NCBI RefSeq assembly: GCF_026184235.1
Contig: NZ_CP110806.1
Coordinates: 186,001 to 250,000, forward strand
Source of the DNA: Cellulomonas sp. S1-8
GTDB taxonomy: Bacteria; Actinomycetota; Actinomycetes; Actinomycetales; Cellulomonadaceae
Direction: 5' to 3'
DNA length: 64,000 bases
The translations under genes were made by a program, and so were the position numbers. A model generated the notes under the pieces. The model made no database searches. It was given only the letters and a program-made list of their open reading frames with translations, and had not been told where the DNA came from. Every line of letters begins with the position of its first letter. Positions within the stretch are counted from its first letter, which is position 1. Shown in pieces: positions 26,100-32,910 of this stretch.

Positions 26100-27608
26100 A
26101 TGAGGATCAGCCAGCGCAGGATGACGGGTCTCGCCGGAGCCGCGCTCGTTGCCGCGCTCGCCCTGACAGGCTGCAGCGCGGGTGACGGCTACTCGGACGC
26201 CGTCGGCGCCTCCGACCCCGGCCTCGACGAGGCCGTGCCGCCGTACCCGGACCCTGCGCCCACGGAGCCCACGGCCGAGTTCGAGATGACCGACCCCACC
26301 CAGGACGCGCTGTCGACGTTCGCGCTCGACATCGACACCGGCTCGTACACCCGGTTCCGCGACGCGATGTCCCAGGGGATGTCGATCGACCCGAGCGAGG
26401 TCCGCACCGAGGAGTTCGTCAACTACTTCGACCAGGACTACGCGAGCCCGGAGGACGGCCTCGGCGTCAGCATCGACGCCACGGCGCTGCCCTTCCGGCC
26501 CGAGCACCGGCTGGTCCGCGTGGGCATCAGCAGTGCGCCGTCCTCCAGCGTCTCCCGCGACGACGCCGACCTCGTCCTCGTCGTCGACTGCTCGGGGTCG
26601 ATGGGCGAGGCCGGGAAGATGGAGACGACCAAGGCGGCTCTCCGCACGCTGGTCACCGCGCTGCGGCCCACGGACCGGGTCGCCATGGTCTGCTACTCCA
26701 CCGAGGCGCGGGTGGTCCTCGAGCCGACGCCGGCCTCGGAGCGTGACGGGATCCTCGCGGCCGTCGACGAGCTCGCGCCCCAGGAGTCCACGAACGCCGC
26801 AGCCGGTCTCGCGCTCGGCTACGACGTGGCGCTGTCGATGGGCACGGAGGGCCGGATGACCCGGGTCGTCCTCATCAGCGACGGGGTGGCGAACGTCGGC
26901 GAGACGGACCCCGACGGGATCCTGTCGCGCATCAGCACGCAGGCGAAGGCCGGCATCAACCTCATCTCGGTCGGCGTCGGCATCACGACGTACAACGACC
27001 ACCTGCTCGAGCAGCTGGCCGACCAGGGCGACGGGTGGCACGTCTACATCGACACCGCCGCCGAGGCCGAGCGGGTGTTCGCGACGGGACTCACCGGCTC
27101 GCTCGTCGTGGCCGCGACGGACGCGAAGGCCCAGGTCGAGTTCGACCCCACCCAGGTCTCCGGCTACCGGCTCCTGGGCTACGAGAACCGCGCCGTCGCC
27201 GACGGGGACTTCCGCAACGACGCCATCGACGGTGGGGAGGTCTTCGCGGGCCACGCCACCACCGCCCTCTACGAGGTCGCCCTGCGCGAGGGGGCGTCGC
27301 GCGAGGGAACGTCGCGGGAGCCGTTCGTCACGGCGACGGTGCGCTACCTCGACGACGCGGGCGAGCCGGTCGAGCGCTCCGAGACCCTGGCCGGTTCCGC
27401 CAGCGCCACGTCGCCCCGCGAGGCGTCGCCTCGGCTGCGTCAGGACCTCGTCGTCGCGCTGCTGACCGATCGCCTGCTCGGCGGGCCGTGGTCCGAGATC
27501 ATCAGCGACGCCGACCTGCGCGCCGAGGCCGAGTCCCTGCCGGCAGCCCTCGACGGGGACCCCGACGTGACACAGCTGATCGAGCTGATCGAGCGGGCGA
27601 CCGCCTGA
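26100..27608 (+). CDS. VWA-domain lipoprotein (YfbK-like)
   Basis: A 502-aa lipoprotein with lipobox ALTGCSAG. The N-terminal segment FALDIDTGSYTRFRDAMSQG and VRTEEFVNYFDQDYASP is the hallmark region of YfbK-type proteins. The von Willebrand A domain follows, with MIDAS motif DCSGSMGEA and TKAALRTLVTALRPTDRVAM. ISDGVANVGETDP and NLISVGVGITTYND are also typical. The C-terminal DUF3520-like region ends RAEAESLPAALDG. The MIDAS implies a metal-dependent protein partner at the cell surface; the partner is unknown. Confidence 0.9.
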   Translation: MRISQRRMTGLAGAALVAALALTGCSAGDGYSDAVGASDPGLDEAVPPYPDPAPTEPTAEFEMTDPTQDALSTFALDIDTGSYTRFRDAMSQGMSIDPSEVRTEEFVNYFDQDYASPEDGLGVSIDATALPFRPEHRLVRVGISSAPSSSVSRDDADLVLVVDCSGSMGEAGKMETTKAALRTLVTALRPTDRVAMVCYSTEARVVLEPTPASERDGILAAVDELAPQESTNAAAGLALGYDVALSMGTEGRMTRVVLISDGVANVGETDPDGILSRISTQAKAGINLISVGVGITTYNDHLLEQLADQGDGWHVYIDTAAEAERVFATGLTGSLVVAATDAKAQVEFDPTQVSGYRLLGYENRAVADGDFRNDAIDGGEVFAGHATTALYEVALREGASREGTSREPFVTATVRYLDDAGEPVERSETLAGSASATSPREASPRLRQDLVVALLTDRLLGGPWSEIISDADLRAEAESLPAALDGDPDVTQLIELIERATA

Positions 27609-27664
27609 CGCCGTCCTCCCGCCGTGCCTGCCCTGCGGCAGGTCGACCTGGATACGCTGCCCAG

Positions 27665-28051
27665 ATGGCGGATCTCGAGGACGTCCAGCGGCTCGTCACC
27701 TCGCTCCCCGACGTCACCGACGTCGAACGGCGCGAGCGCCGCGCGTGGGCGGTGGCCGGCAAGACGTTCGCCTGGGAGCGGGCGTTCAGCAAGGCCGACA
27801 TCAGGCGCTACGCCGGGGCCCCCGTGCCGTCGGGTCCGATCCTGGCGCTCGCGACGGACGGACTCGAGGACAAGGAGGCCCTGCTGCAGGCGCATCCGGG
27901 GTACCTGTTCACGATCCCGCACTTCGACGGCTACGCCGCCGTGCTGCTGCACCTGGAGAGCGCGGACGAGACCGACCTGCGCGACGCGCTCGAGAACGCC
28001 TGGCTGGTGCACGCGCCCGCCGACGTCGCCGAGCGCTACCTGGAGGCGTAG
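27665..28051 (+). CDS. MmcQ/YjbR family protein
   Basis: A 128-aa protein of the CyaY-like/YjbR fold. Typical features are VTSLPDVTDVERRERRAWAV, TFAWERAFSKADIRR and the end DLRDALENAWLVHAPADVAE. Proteins of this group bind DNA weakly or remain unassigned. It begins 56 nt after the VWA gene and may be transcribed with it. Confidence 0.82.
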   Translation: MADLEDVQRLVTSLPDVTDVERRERRAWAVAGKTFAWERAFSKADIRRYAGAPVPSGPILALATDGLEDKEALLQAHPGYLFTIPHFDGYAAVLLHLESADETDLRDALENAWLVHAPADVAERYLEA

Positions 28052-28078
28052 GAGCGGGGAACTCCTGCCTCTAAGCAC

Positions 28079-28095
28079 TATAGTTCTCACGTGAG
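28079..28095 (+). promoter_or_regulatory. -10 box and palindrome upstream of the winged-helix gene
   Basis: TATAGT (28079-28084) is a near-consensus -10 within the palindrome ACTATAGT. It is followed by the perfect 10-bp palindrome CTCACGTGAG (28086-28095), which would overlap the transcription start. The palindrome may be the autoregulatory site of the regulator encoded from 28120. Confidence 0.5.
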
Positions 28096-28119
28096 TCATC
28101 CAGCGATCACGGGAGAGCG

Positions 28120-28818
28120 ATGGACCTGGTGAACCCCCTGGCGGACGTCGTGCCGTCGGCGCACGGCCCGGTGCTCGCCGTGCTGGCATCTGCGACGACG
28201 CCGTTGACGGGACGCGCGATCGCCGGGCTCACGCACCCTCGCGTCTCCCAGCCGCGGGTGGCCCGCATCCTCCACGACCTCGCCGACGCGGGCCTGGCGA
28301 CCCGCGTGCCGGCCGGGTCGGCGTCGCTGTTCTCGCTCAACCGCGAGCACGTGGCCGCCGGCGCGGTCGAGGCGCTGGCGTCCCTGCGTGACCGGCTGTG
28401 GGAGCGCATCGCGACGCACGTCGACGGCTGGAACCACGAGCCCGATGCCGTCGTCGTCCACGGTGCGGCCGCGGGGGGCGCGGGCGACGCGCGCGGGGAC
28501 GTCCGCCTCCTCGTCGTCCGACCGTCCGCTCTCGACGAGGACGACGAGGACTGGCGCCGGGACCTGGCCGACCTCGCCGACCGGGTGGCGCGCTGGACCG
28601 GGAACCGCTGCGCGGTGCTCGAGCGCTCGGCGGACGAGCTGCGGACGATGGCGGCGGCCGGGGAGCAGCTGCTCACCGAGATCGGCCGTGACGGTCGCGC
28701 GGTCGTCGGCGCGATCTCGCTCGTGCCCACGTCCGGGCGGGCGGGCGTCGCCGGGCAGCAAGGTGAACGCCGGGAAGATTCGTCCCACCATTCGGACGTT
28801 CCTGTGAAGATCATGTGA
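28120..28818 (+). CDS. Winged-helix regulator with degenerate nucleotidyltransferase domain
   Basis: A 232-aa protein. The N-terminal 70 residues are an ArsR/MarR-like winged helix (LTGRAIAGLTHPRVSQPRVA, RILHDLADAGLATRV). From about residue 105 comes a nucleotidyltransferase-like segment. VHGAAAGGAGDARGDVRLLV resembles the usual GSxARGxxxxxSDIDLLV, but Ser/Arg and the second catalytic Asp are replaced. It is therefore probably a sensor rather than an enzyme. ATG 28120 follows GGGAGAG closely. It may repress its own promoter. Confidence 0.75.
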   Translation: MDLVNPLADVVPSAHGPVLAVLASATTPLTGRAIAGLTHPRVSQPRVARILHDLADAGLATRVPAGSASLFSLNREHVAAGAVEALASLRDRLWERIATHVDGWNHEPDAVVVHGAAAGGAGDARGDVRLLVVRPSALDEDDEDWRRDLADLADRVARWTGNRCAVLERSADELRTMAAAGEQLLTEIGRDGRAVVGAISLVPTSGRAGVAGQQGERREDSSHHSDVPVKIM

Positions 28819-28885
28819 CGGCGGGACTTTCGGACCGTCACTCGCGTGGCCCACGATGATGGGCCACACGAGTGTGACGCGATCG

Positions 28886-28960
28886 CGTCGTCGCAGGTCA
28901 GGGCCGGCACGCTCGGTCGACAACCGGGCATAAGGGGGCACGGGTGACCGGTGCTACGTT
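28886..28960 (+). promoter_or_regulatory. Promoter region shared with the 32.2-kb lipoprotein gene
   Basis: CGTCGTCGCAGGTCAG at 28886-28901 is repeated exactly at 32016-32031. In both places it stands 68-69 nt before a matching extended -10 (TGCTACGTT here, with TACGTT at 28955-28960). It is likely an activator or repressor site shared by the two paralogous genes. Confidence 0.6.
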
Positions 28961-28966
28961 GACGAC

Positions 28967-29066
28967 GGCCCTGGGGGAGCCGACGCATCAGGCGTCGCGC
29001 CCCCCGCACCGCCGCGCCGGGTCGTAGTCGCGTCACGCATCGCGTGTCGCCCGGTGCGCGGGTTCG
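28967..29066 (+). ncRNA. Structured mRNA leader, copy 1
   Basis: The 5' untranslated region after the TACGTT promoter holds two hairpins. Hairpin I has GGGGG (28973-28977) pairing with CCCCC (29001-29005), and an inner CGACGC / GCGTCG helix. Next come the conserved blocks GCACCGCCGC (29006-29015) and CCGGGTCGTAGTC (29017-29029). Hairpin II has CGCACCG (29005-29011) with CGGTGCG (29052-29058) and an inner CACGC / GCGTG helix. The same arrangement with different paired bases occurs at 32096-32188. No known riboswitch consensus fits to my reading. Confidence 0.55.
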
Positions 29067-29112
29067 CGTGTCGGCCCTGGCTGCGGCTGGGCACCGATCC
29101 GAGGAGCCCCGC

Positions 29113-29646
29113 GTGACCAGCTCATCCCCCACCCGCCGTCGCACGTTCGCCGTCGTCGCCGCTGCCGCCGCTGGTGTGCTGCTCGCCGCCGGCTGCACGT
29201 CCGCCGCCAGTGCCGACAACAACGCGACGCCCGACAGCGTCGTCTACGAGGGTGGGCAGACCGGCTTCGGCCAGTCGTTCACCTACGCCGACGGCCTGAT
29301 CGTGGAGGTCAAGAAGCCGGTGGAGTTCACGCCGACGCTGCAGGCCGAGGGCCTCGACGGGGTCGAGGGCGACACCGTCAAGGTCCGCATCAGCATCATC
29401 AACGGCACCGACGAGGAGTTCACCCCGGACACCCTGGGCGTGACCGTGACGTCCGACGGCCAGGAGGCCGTGCAGATCATCGACCCGGGTTCGCGCATCG
29501 ACCTCACCGGCCCGGCGCACCCGCTGGACCGCTCGGGCGTCGCTGCGTTCGACCTCGCGTTCGTCGTGGCGGACGTGGACGACGTCACGCTGAGCCTTGT
29601 CCCCGCCCTCCTCGGCTACGACCCGCTGGTCGTCACCGCCGGCTGA
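29113..29646 (+). CDS. Lipoprotein of a three-member paralogous family (member 1)
   Basis: A 177-aa lipoprotein. The signal peptide ends in a lipobox (LLAAGCTSA). The mature part has a beta-sandwich pattern: FGQSFTYADGLIVEVKKPVE, VKVRISIINGTDEEFTPDTL, then PGSRIDLTG and LSLVPALLGYDPLVV. This resembles telomeric-repeat-binding-factor-2-like DUF4352 lipoproteins of actinobacteria, which are extracellular and unassigned. GTG 29113 has GAGGAG 8 nt upstream. The 3' end overlaps the convergent YibE/F gene by 31 nt. A structured leader precedes it. Confidence 0.82.
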   Translation: MTSSSPTRRRTFAVVAAAAAGVLLAAGCTSAASADNNATPDSVVYEGGQTGFGQSFTYADGLIVEVKKPVEFTPTLQAEGLDGVEGDTVKVRISIINGTDEEFTPDTLGVTVTSDGQEAVQIIDPGSRIDLTGPAHPLDRSGVAAFDLAFVVADVDDVTLSLVPALLGYDPLVVTAG

Positions 29647-30956
29647 CGCCCGACGCGGGGGCCGGCGAGCTCCGCGGACGGGGCAGCGCTGAGCCGCACG
29701 AACGTCGCGGCCAGCGCGGTGGTCACGGGGATCGCCAGGACCAGGCCGACGGACCCGACGAGGGTGCGGACGACCTCCTCGGCGATCTCCCCGCTGGTCA
29801 GCAGGCCCAACAGGTCGCGGTCGGACAGGCTGACCAGCAGCACGAGCGGCAGGGCCGCGCCGACGTACGCGAAGACGATCGTGTAGACGGTCGACGCGAT
29901 GTGGTCGCGGCCGATCCGCATGCCCTGGGAGTACAGCGAGCGCCACGACCGCCCGGGGTTCGCGGCGTGCAGCTCCCACACCGCGGACGCCTGCGTGATG
30001 GTCACGTCGTTGAGCACGCCGAGCCCGGCCAGGACCATGCCGCAGACCAGGACGGCGCGCAGCCGCACCTCGGGCGCGACGGACATGAGGTCGAGCGCGT
30101 ACTCCCCCGACAGACCCGTCAGGTGCGCCGAGCCGCCCGCCCAGGCGGCGATGCCGGCGGTCGCGACGAGCCCCACGAGCGTCCCGGCGAGCGCGGTGGA
30201 CGTGCGCACCGACACCCCGTGCGCCAGGTAGAGGACCGCGAACATGACCGCGACGCCGGTGACCAGCGCGACGGGGATGGCGGGTCGGCCCTGCAGCAGC
30301 GCCGGCAGGGTGAACCCGGCGACGACGGACAGCCCCACCGCCATGCCGACGAGCGCCGCGAGCCCCCGCCACCGGGCGACGAGCACGACGAGCAGCGCGA
30401 ACGCGGCCGCGAGCAGCGCCATCGGCGGCCCGCGCACGAAGTCGACGAAGACGTACTGCGTGGTCATCGCCTCGGGGTCGGCGGCCGGGTCGAACGCGAT
30501 CGCCGCGACCGCCATGCGGGCCGCCCGCACGGTGTCGCCCACGGCCAGCTCCGGGACGTACTCCGGCGGCACGTTCAGGTCGACCTGCTCACCGTCCGCG
30601 AGGCGGACGACGGCCTGATCCGTCGCGGTCGAGTCGGGACGCACCTCGACGACGTCGCCGCGCACGTAGGAGACCCCGGGTCCGTCGGTCGCGAACTGCG
30701 GGGGGTGGGCGTCGGGGTCGGGCCACAGCAGCCACGCGCCGAGCCCGGTGAGCAGGGCGACGGGCACGAGCACCCACGCCAGCAGCACCCGGGCGCGGTG
30801 CACCGACGCCACGGGCAGCGGGGTGCCGCCGTGCCCGTGGGCGTGCGCCTGCCACGCGTCCGGCTCGACGGCCACGTCCTCGTCCTGCGCCACCGCCACA
30901 CCCTCGCCGCCGACCGCGCCACCGCGCCGCACGCCACGCCGCGGACCGCAGGTCAC
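29616..30956 (-). CDS. YibE/F-family membrane protein (second member)
   Basis: A 446-aa integral membrane protein. The N-terminal tail has a His cluster (WQAHAHGHGG). After one helix (VLLAWVLVPVALLTGLGAWL) there is a soluble segment (VRLADGEQVDLNVPPEYVPE). Seven or eight helices follow. It shares the family core with the 17722-19026 protein: GVLNDVTITQASAVWELHAA and GRDHIASTVYTIVFAYVGAA. The start GTG 30956 is uncertain, and internal GTGs exist. It converges on, and overlaps, lipoprotein member 1, and it is divergent from member 2. The role is unknown. Confidence 0.86.
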   Translation of the reverse strand: MTCGPRRGVRRGGAVGGEGVAVAQDEDVAVEPDAWQAHAHGHGGTPLPVASVHRARVLLAWVLVPVALLTGLGAWLLWPDPDAHPPQFATDGPGVSYVRGDVVEVRPDSTATDQAVVRLADGEQVDLNVPPEYVPELAVGDTVRAARMAVAAIAFDPAADPEAMTTQYVFVDFVRGPPMALLAAAFALLVVLVARWRGLAALVGMAVGLSVVAGFTLPALLQGRPAIPVALVTGVAVMFAVLYLAHGVSVRTSTALAGTLVGLVATAGIAAWAGGSAHLTGLSGEYALDLMSVAPEVRLRAVLVCGMVLAGLGVLNDVTITQASAVWELHAANPGRSWRSLYSQGMRIGRDHIASTVYTIVFAYVGAALPLVLLVSLSDRDLLGLLTSGEIAEEVVRTLVGSVGLVLAIPVTTALAATFVRLSAAPSAELAGPRVGRQPAVTTSGS

Positions 30957-31038
30957 AGCCCGCGCTCACCTGGTGAGAGCCTGATGTGAAAGCCCGTTTT
31001 GTAACCGTTTAGGCACCTGCTTTCGAACGGCGCCACGC

Positions 31039-31089
31039 TACTTTTCGGCAGTCGGGGACGCGAGACGGAGCGCCCCGACCCCCTCCGTC
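31039..31089 (+). ncRNA. Leader with potential H-type pseudoknot
   Basis: After a TACTTT -10 (31039-31044) two perfect 7-bp helices interlock. GTCGGGG (31051-31057) pairs with CCCCGAC (31073-31079). GACGGAG (31064-31070), in the loop of the first, pairs with CTCCGTC (31083-31089). This is the geometry of an H-type pseudoknot. It lies about 105 nt before the coding region of the paralogous protein 2. Confidence 0.45.
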
Positions 31090-31193
31090 GCCGCATCAGC
31101 CCTGGCTGTGCCATGCCCGACGACGGGGCCCGTCACGGTGGGCGCCGGCGCGACCGGACCAGCCCGCCGGTCCGCCGAGCTCAGGGAGAGCGT

Positions 31194-31892
31194 GTGACCA
31201 CCGAACGATCCGACGCCCGCAGCGCGCCCGCGCACACGATCGACTCCGTCCCCACCCCGCGCTCCGGAGTCCGCACGGGCTTCGGCGTCGCGACCGGCCT
31301 GCGCTCGTCGGAGGCCGTCGTCCTCCCTGCGGAGGAGCCGGAGCGCCGCAGCCGGGCCGTCACGATCGCGGCGGCACTGCTCGCGGTCGTCGCGGTCGTC
31401 GCGGCCGTCGTCGCGTTCCGCATCATCGTGCCGACCACCCCCGTGGCAGAGGCGCGGTCGAGCGCGGTCGAGCAGGCCACCGGCGAGATCCGGGAGCAGC
31501 CGGGCTCGATCGTCGACTTCGGCCAGGAGTACACGTACGGGGACGGGCTCGAGGTCGCGATCAACCTGCCGCAGGGCTACGAGCCCAGCAGCAACGCCAC
31601 CGGGGTCGAGAGCGGTGTGCCGACCAAGGTGCAGGTGGTCCTCACCAACCGCACGACGGAGCCGTTCCGTCCCAACACCCTGCAGGTGTACGCGACGGCC
31701 GCCGGTCAGGAGGCCCCCGCGGTCTGGGACCCCGACCAGGGCGTCGGTCTGACCGGGCCCGACGTCAGCGTCCCGGCGGGGTCGACCATCCAGTTCAACA
31801 TGGCGTTCGCCCCCGTCGACCCGCTGGACCTGCGGCTCGAGATCACGCCGGCGCTGTACGGCTACGGGCCGATGATCGTCCAGCGCCCCTGA
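31194..31892 (+). CDS. Membrane-anchored paralogue of the lipoprotein family (member 2)
   Basis: A 232-aa protein that replaces the lipoprotein signal with a cytoplasmic N terminus of about 75 residues and one helix (AVTIAAALLAVVAVVAAVVA). The outer domain aligns with the neighbours: FGQEYTYGDGLEVAINLPQG, TKVQVVLTNRTTEPFRPNTL, DPDQGVGLTGP and LEITPALYGYGPMIV. GTG 31194 follows GGGAGAG. It is therefore the transmembrane version of the same unknown extracellular fold. A GGGACGTCCC palindrome near 31904 may help end transcription. Confidence 0.8.
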   Translation: MTTERSDARSAPAHTIDSVPTPRSGVRTGFGVATGLRSSEAVVLPAEEPERRSRAVTIAAALLAVVAVVAAVVAFRIIVPTTPVAEARSSAVEQATGEIREQPGSIVDFGQEYTYGDGLEVAINLPQGYEPSSNATGVESGVPTKVQVVLTNRTTEPFRPNTLQVYATAAGQEAPAVWDPDQGVGLTGPDVSVPAGSTIQFNMAFAPVDPLDLRLEITPALYGYGPMIVQRP

Positions 31893-31984
31893 GCGCGGGC
31901 GCGGGACGTCCCGTCCCGCATGGTGGACAGCGTGTCAACAGCGTGTAACGAGTCCCTCCCTCGAGGTCGCCCGACCGGCCCAGC

Positions 31985-31996
31985 GACCGGCCGGTC
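31985..31996. promoter_or_regulatory. Perfect 12-bp palindrome GACCGGCCGGTC
   Basis: A perfect palindrome 20 nt before the conserved CGTCGTCGCAGGTCAG box of the member 3 promoter. Such GC palindromes occur by chance in this genome, so a role as an operator is only possible. Confidence 0.3.
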
Positions 31997-32015
31997 GGTC
32001 GAGCGTGGGACGGTA

Positions 32016-32089
32016 CGTCGTCGCAGGTCAGAGCCCTTGTTTCGAGACTGCTACGCGTCCCCGGCTGCCGGGTGAGCCCCTGCTAGCTT
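32016..32089 (+). promoter_or_regulatory. Promoter region matching that at 28.9 kb
   Basis: CGTCGTCGCAGGTCAG (32016-32031) stands 68 nt before TAGCTT (32084-32089), in a TGCTAGCTT extended -10. The match in sequence and distance to the copy at 28886-28960 shows that the whole regulatory region was duplicated or kept under selection. Confidence 0.6.
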
Positions 32090-32095
32090 GGCGAT

Positions 32096-32200
32096 CGCCC
32101 ACGGGGAGCCGCACGGTCACGACCGTCGCCTCCCCGCACCGCCGCACCGGGTCGTGGTCACGCCGCACGTCGCGGCGAGGCGGTGCGGGTGCCCGCGCGT
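32096..32200 (+). ncRNA. Structured mRNA leader, copy 2
   Basis: Hairpin I has CGGGGAG (32102-32108) paired with CTCCCCG (32130-32136), and an inner ACGGT / ACCGT helix. It is followed by GCACCGCCGC (32136-32145) and CCGGGTCGTGGTC (32147-32159). Hairpin II has CCGCACCGCC (32134-32143) paired with GGCGGTGCGG (32179-32188), and an inner CGCCGC / GCGGCG helix. The inner helices differ in sequence from copy 1 but keep pairing. The feet of hairpins I and II overlap by three bases and could compete. Confidence 0.55.
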
Positions 32201-32236
32201 CGGGGCCGCGCCGGGGCAAGGACCCAGGAGTCACGC

Positions 32237-32797
32237 GTGACCACTCCCACCCCCGCTCCCACCGGTGCCGCCGCCCGCCGCCTGCGGACGCGCGCCACCG
32301 CGGCGGTCGCCCTCGCCGCCGCCGCGCTCCTCGTCGCCTCGGGCTGCGCCGCCACGGCGAACGCCGAGTCCGGGACCCCCGACGCGGCCGCGACCCACGC
32401 GGGCGCCGAGCTGACGTTCGGCACCCCCTTCGAGTACGCCGACGGCCTGTTCGTGCAGGTCAAGCAGCCCGCGCGCTTCACGCCGACGGCCCAGGCGGAG
32501 TGGGACCGCAGTGTCGAGGGCGTGCCCGTGCGCATCCGGCTGACGATCACCAACGGCACGCGCGAGGAGTACATCGCGCACACGCTCAGCGCGACCGTCG
32601 AGTCCGGCGGCCAGGCGGCGGCGCAGATCGTCGACCCGGGCACCCAGATCGACCTGACAGGCCCGAGCCTCACGCTCACGACCGCCGGCGTCGTGAACTT
32701 CGACCTCGCGTTCGTCGTGCAGGACCCCTCCGACGTCACCCTGACGGTAGTCCCGGCGCTCGGTGGGTACGAGCCGCTGGTGCTCACGACCGGCTGA
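32237..32797 (+). CDS. Lipoprotein of the three-member family (member 3)
   Basis: A 186-aa lipoprotein with lipobox LVASGCAAT. The mature part is FGTPFEYADGLFVQVKQPAR, VRIRLTITNGTREEYIAHTL, PGTQIDLTG and LTVVPALGGYEPLVL, closely matching member 1. GTG 32237 follows CAGGAG at 7 nt. It shares promoter, leader and coding similarity with the gene at 29113. The two are presumably a duplicated transcription unit separated by the YibE/F gene and member 2. The function is unknown; it is extracellular. Confidence 0.82.
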   Translation: MTTPTPAPTGAAARRLRTRATAAVALAAAALLVASGCAATANAESGTPDAAATHAGAELTFGTPFEYADGLFVQVKQPARFTPTAQAEWDRSVEGVPVRIRLTITNGTREEYIAHTLSATVESGGQAAAQIVDPGTQIDLTGPSLTLTTAGVVNFDLAFVVQDPSDVTLTVVPALGGYEPLVLTTG

Positions 32798-32910
32798 TCG
32801 AACGTGGCGCCGGGGTGGCGGGTGGGGGTGACGTCGCACGTCACCGGCACCTCGCGCCGCGGCGAGCGGTTCGGGGCGCGCCGCGCCCCCGCGCCGCGAC
32901 GAGCGCGCCG

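Noticed and set aside
28967..29066. Cyclic-di-AMP (ydaO) riboswitch
   Set aside because: GGGGGAGCC is reminiscent of it, but the downstream GGGGTGAATC-type block and the rest of the consensus are missing.
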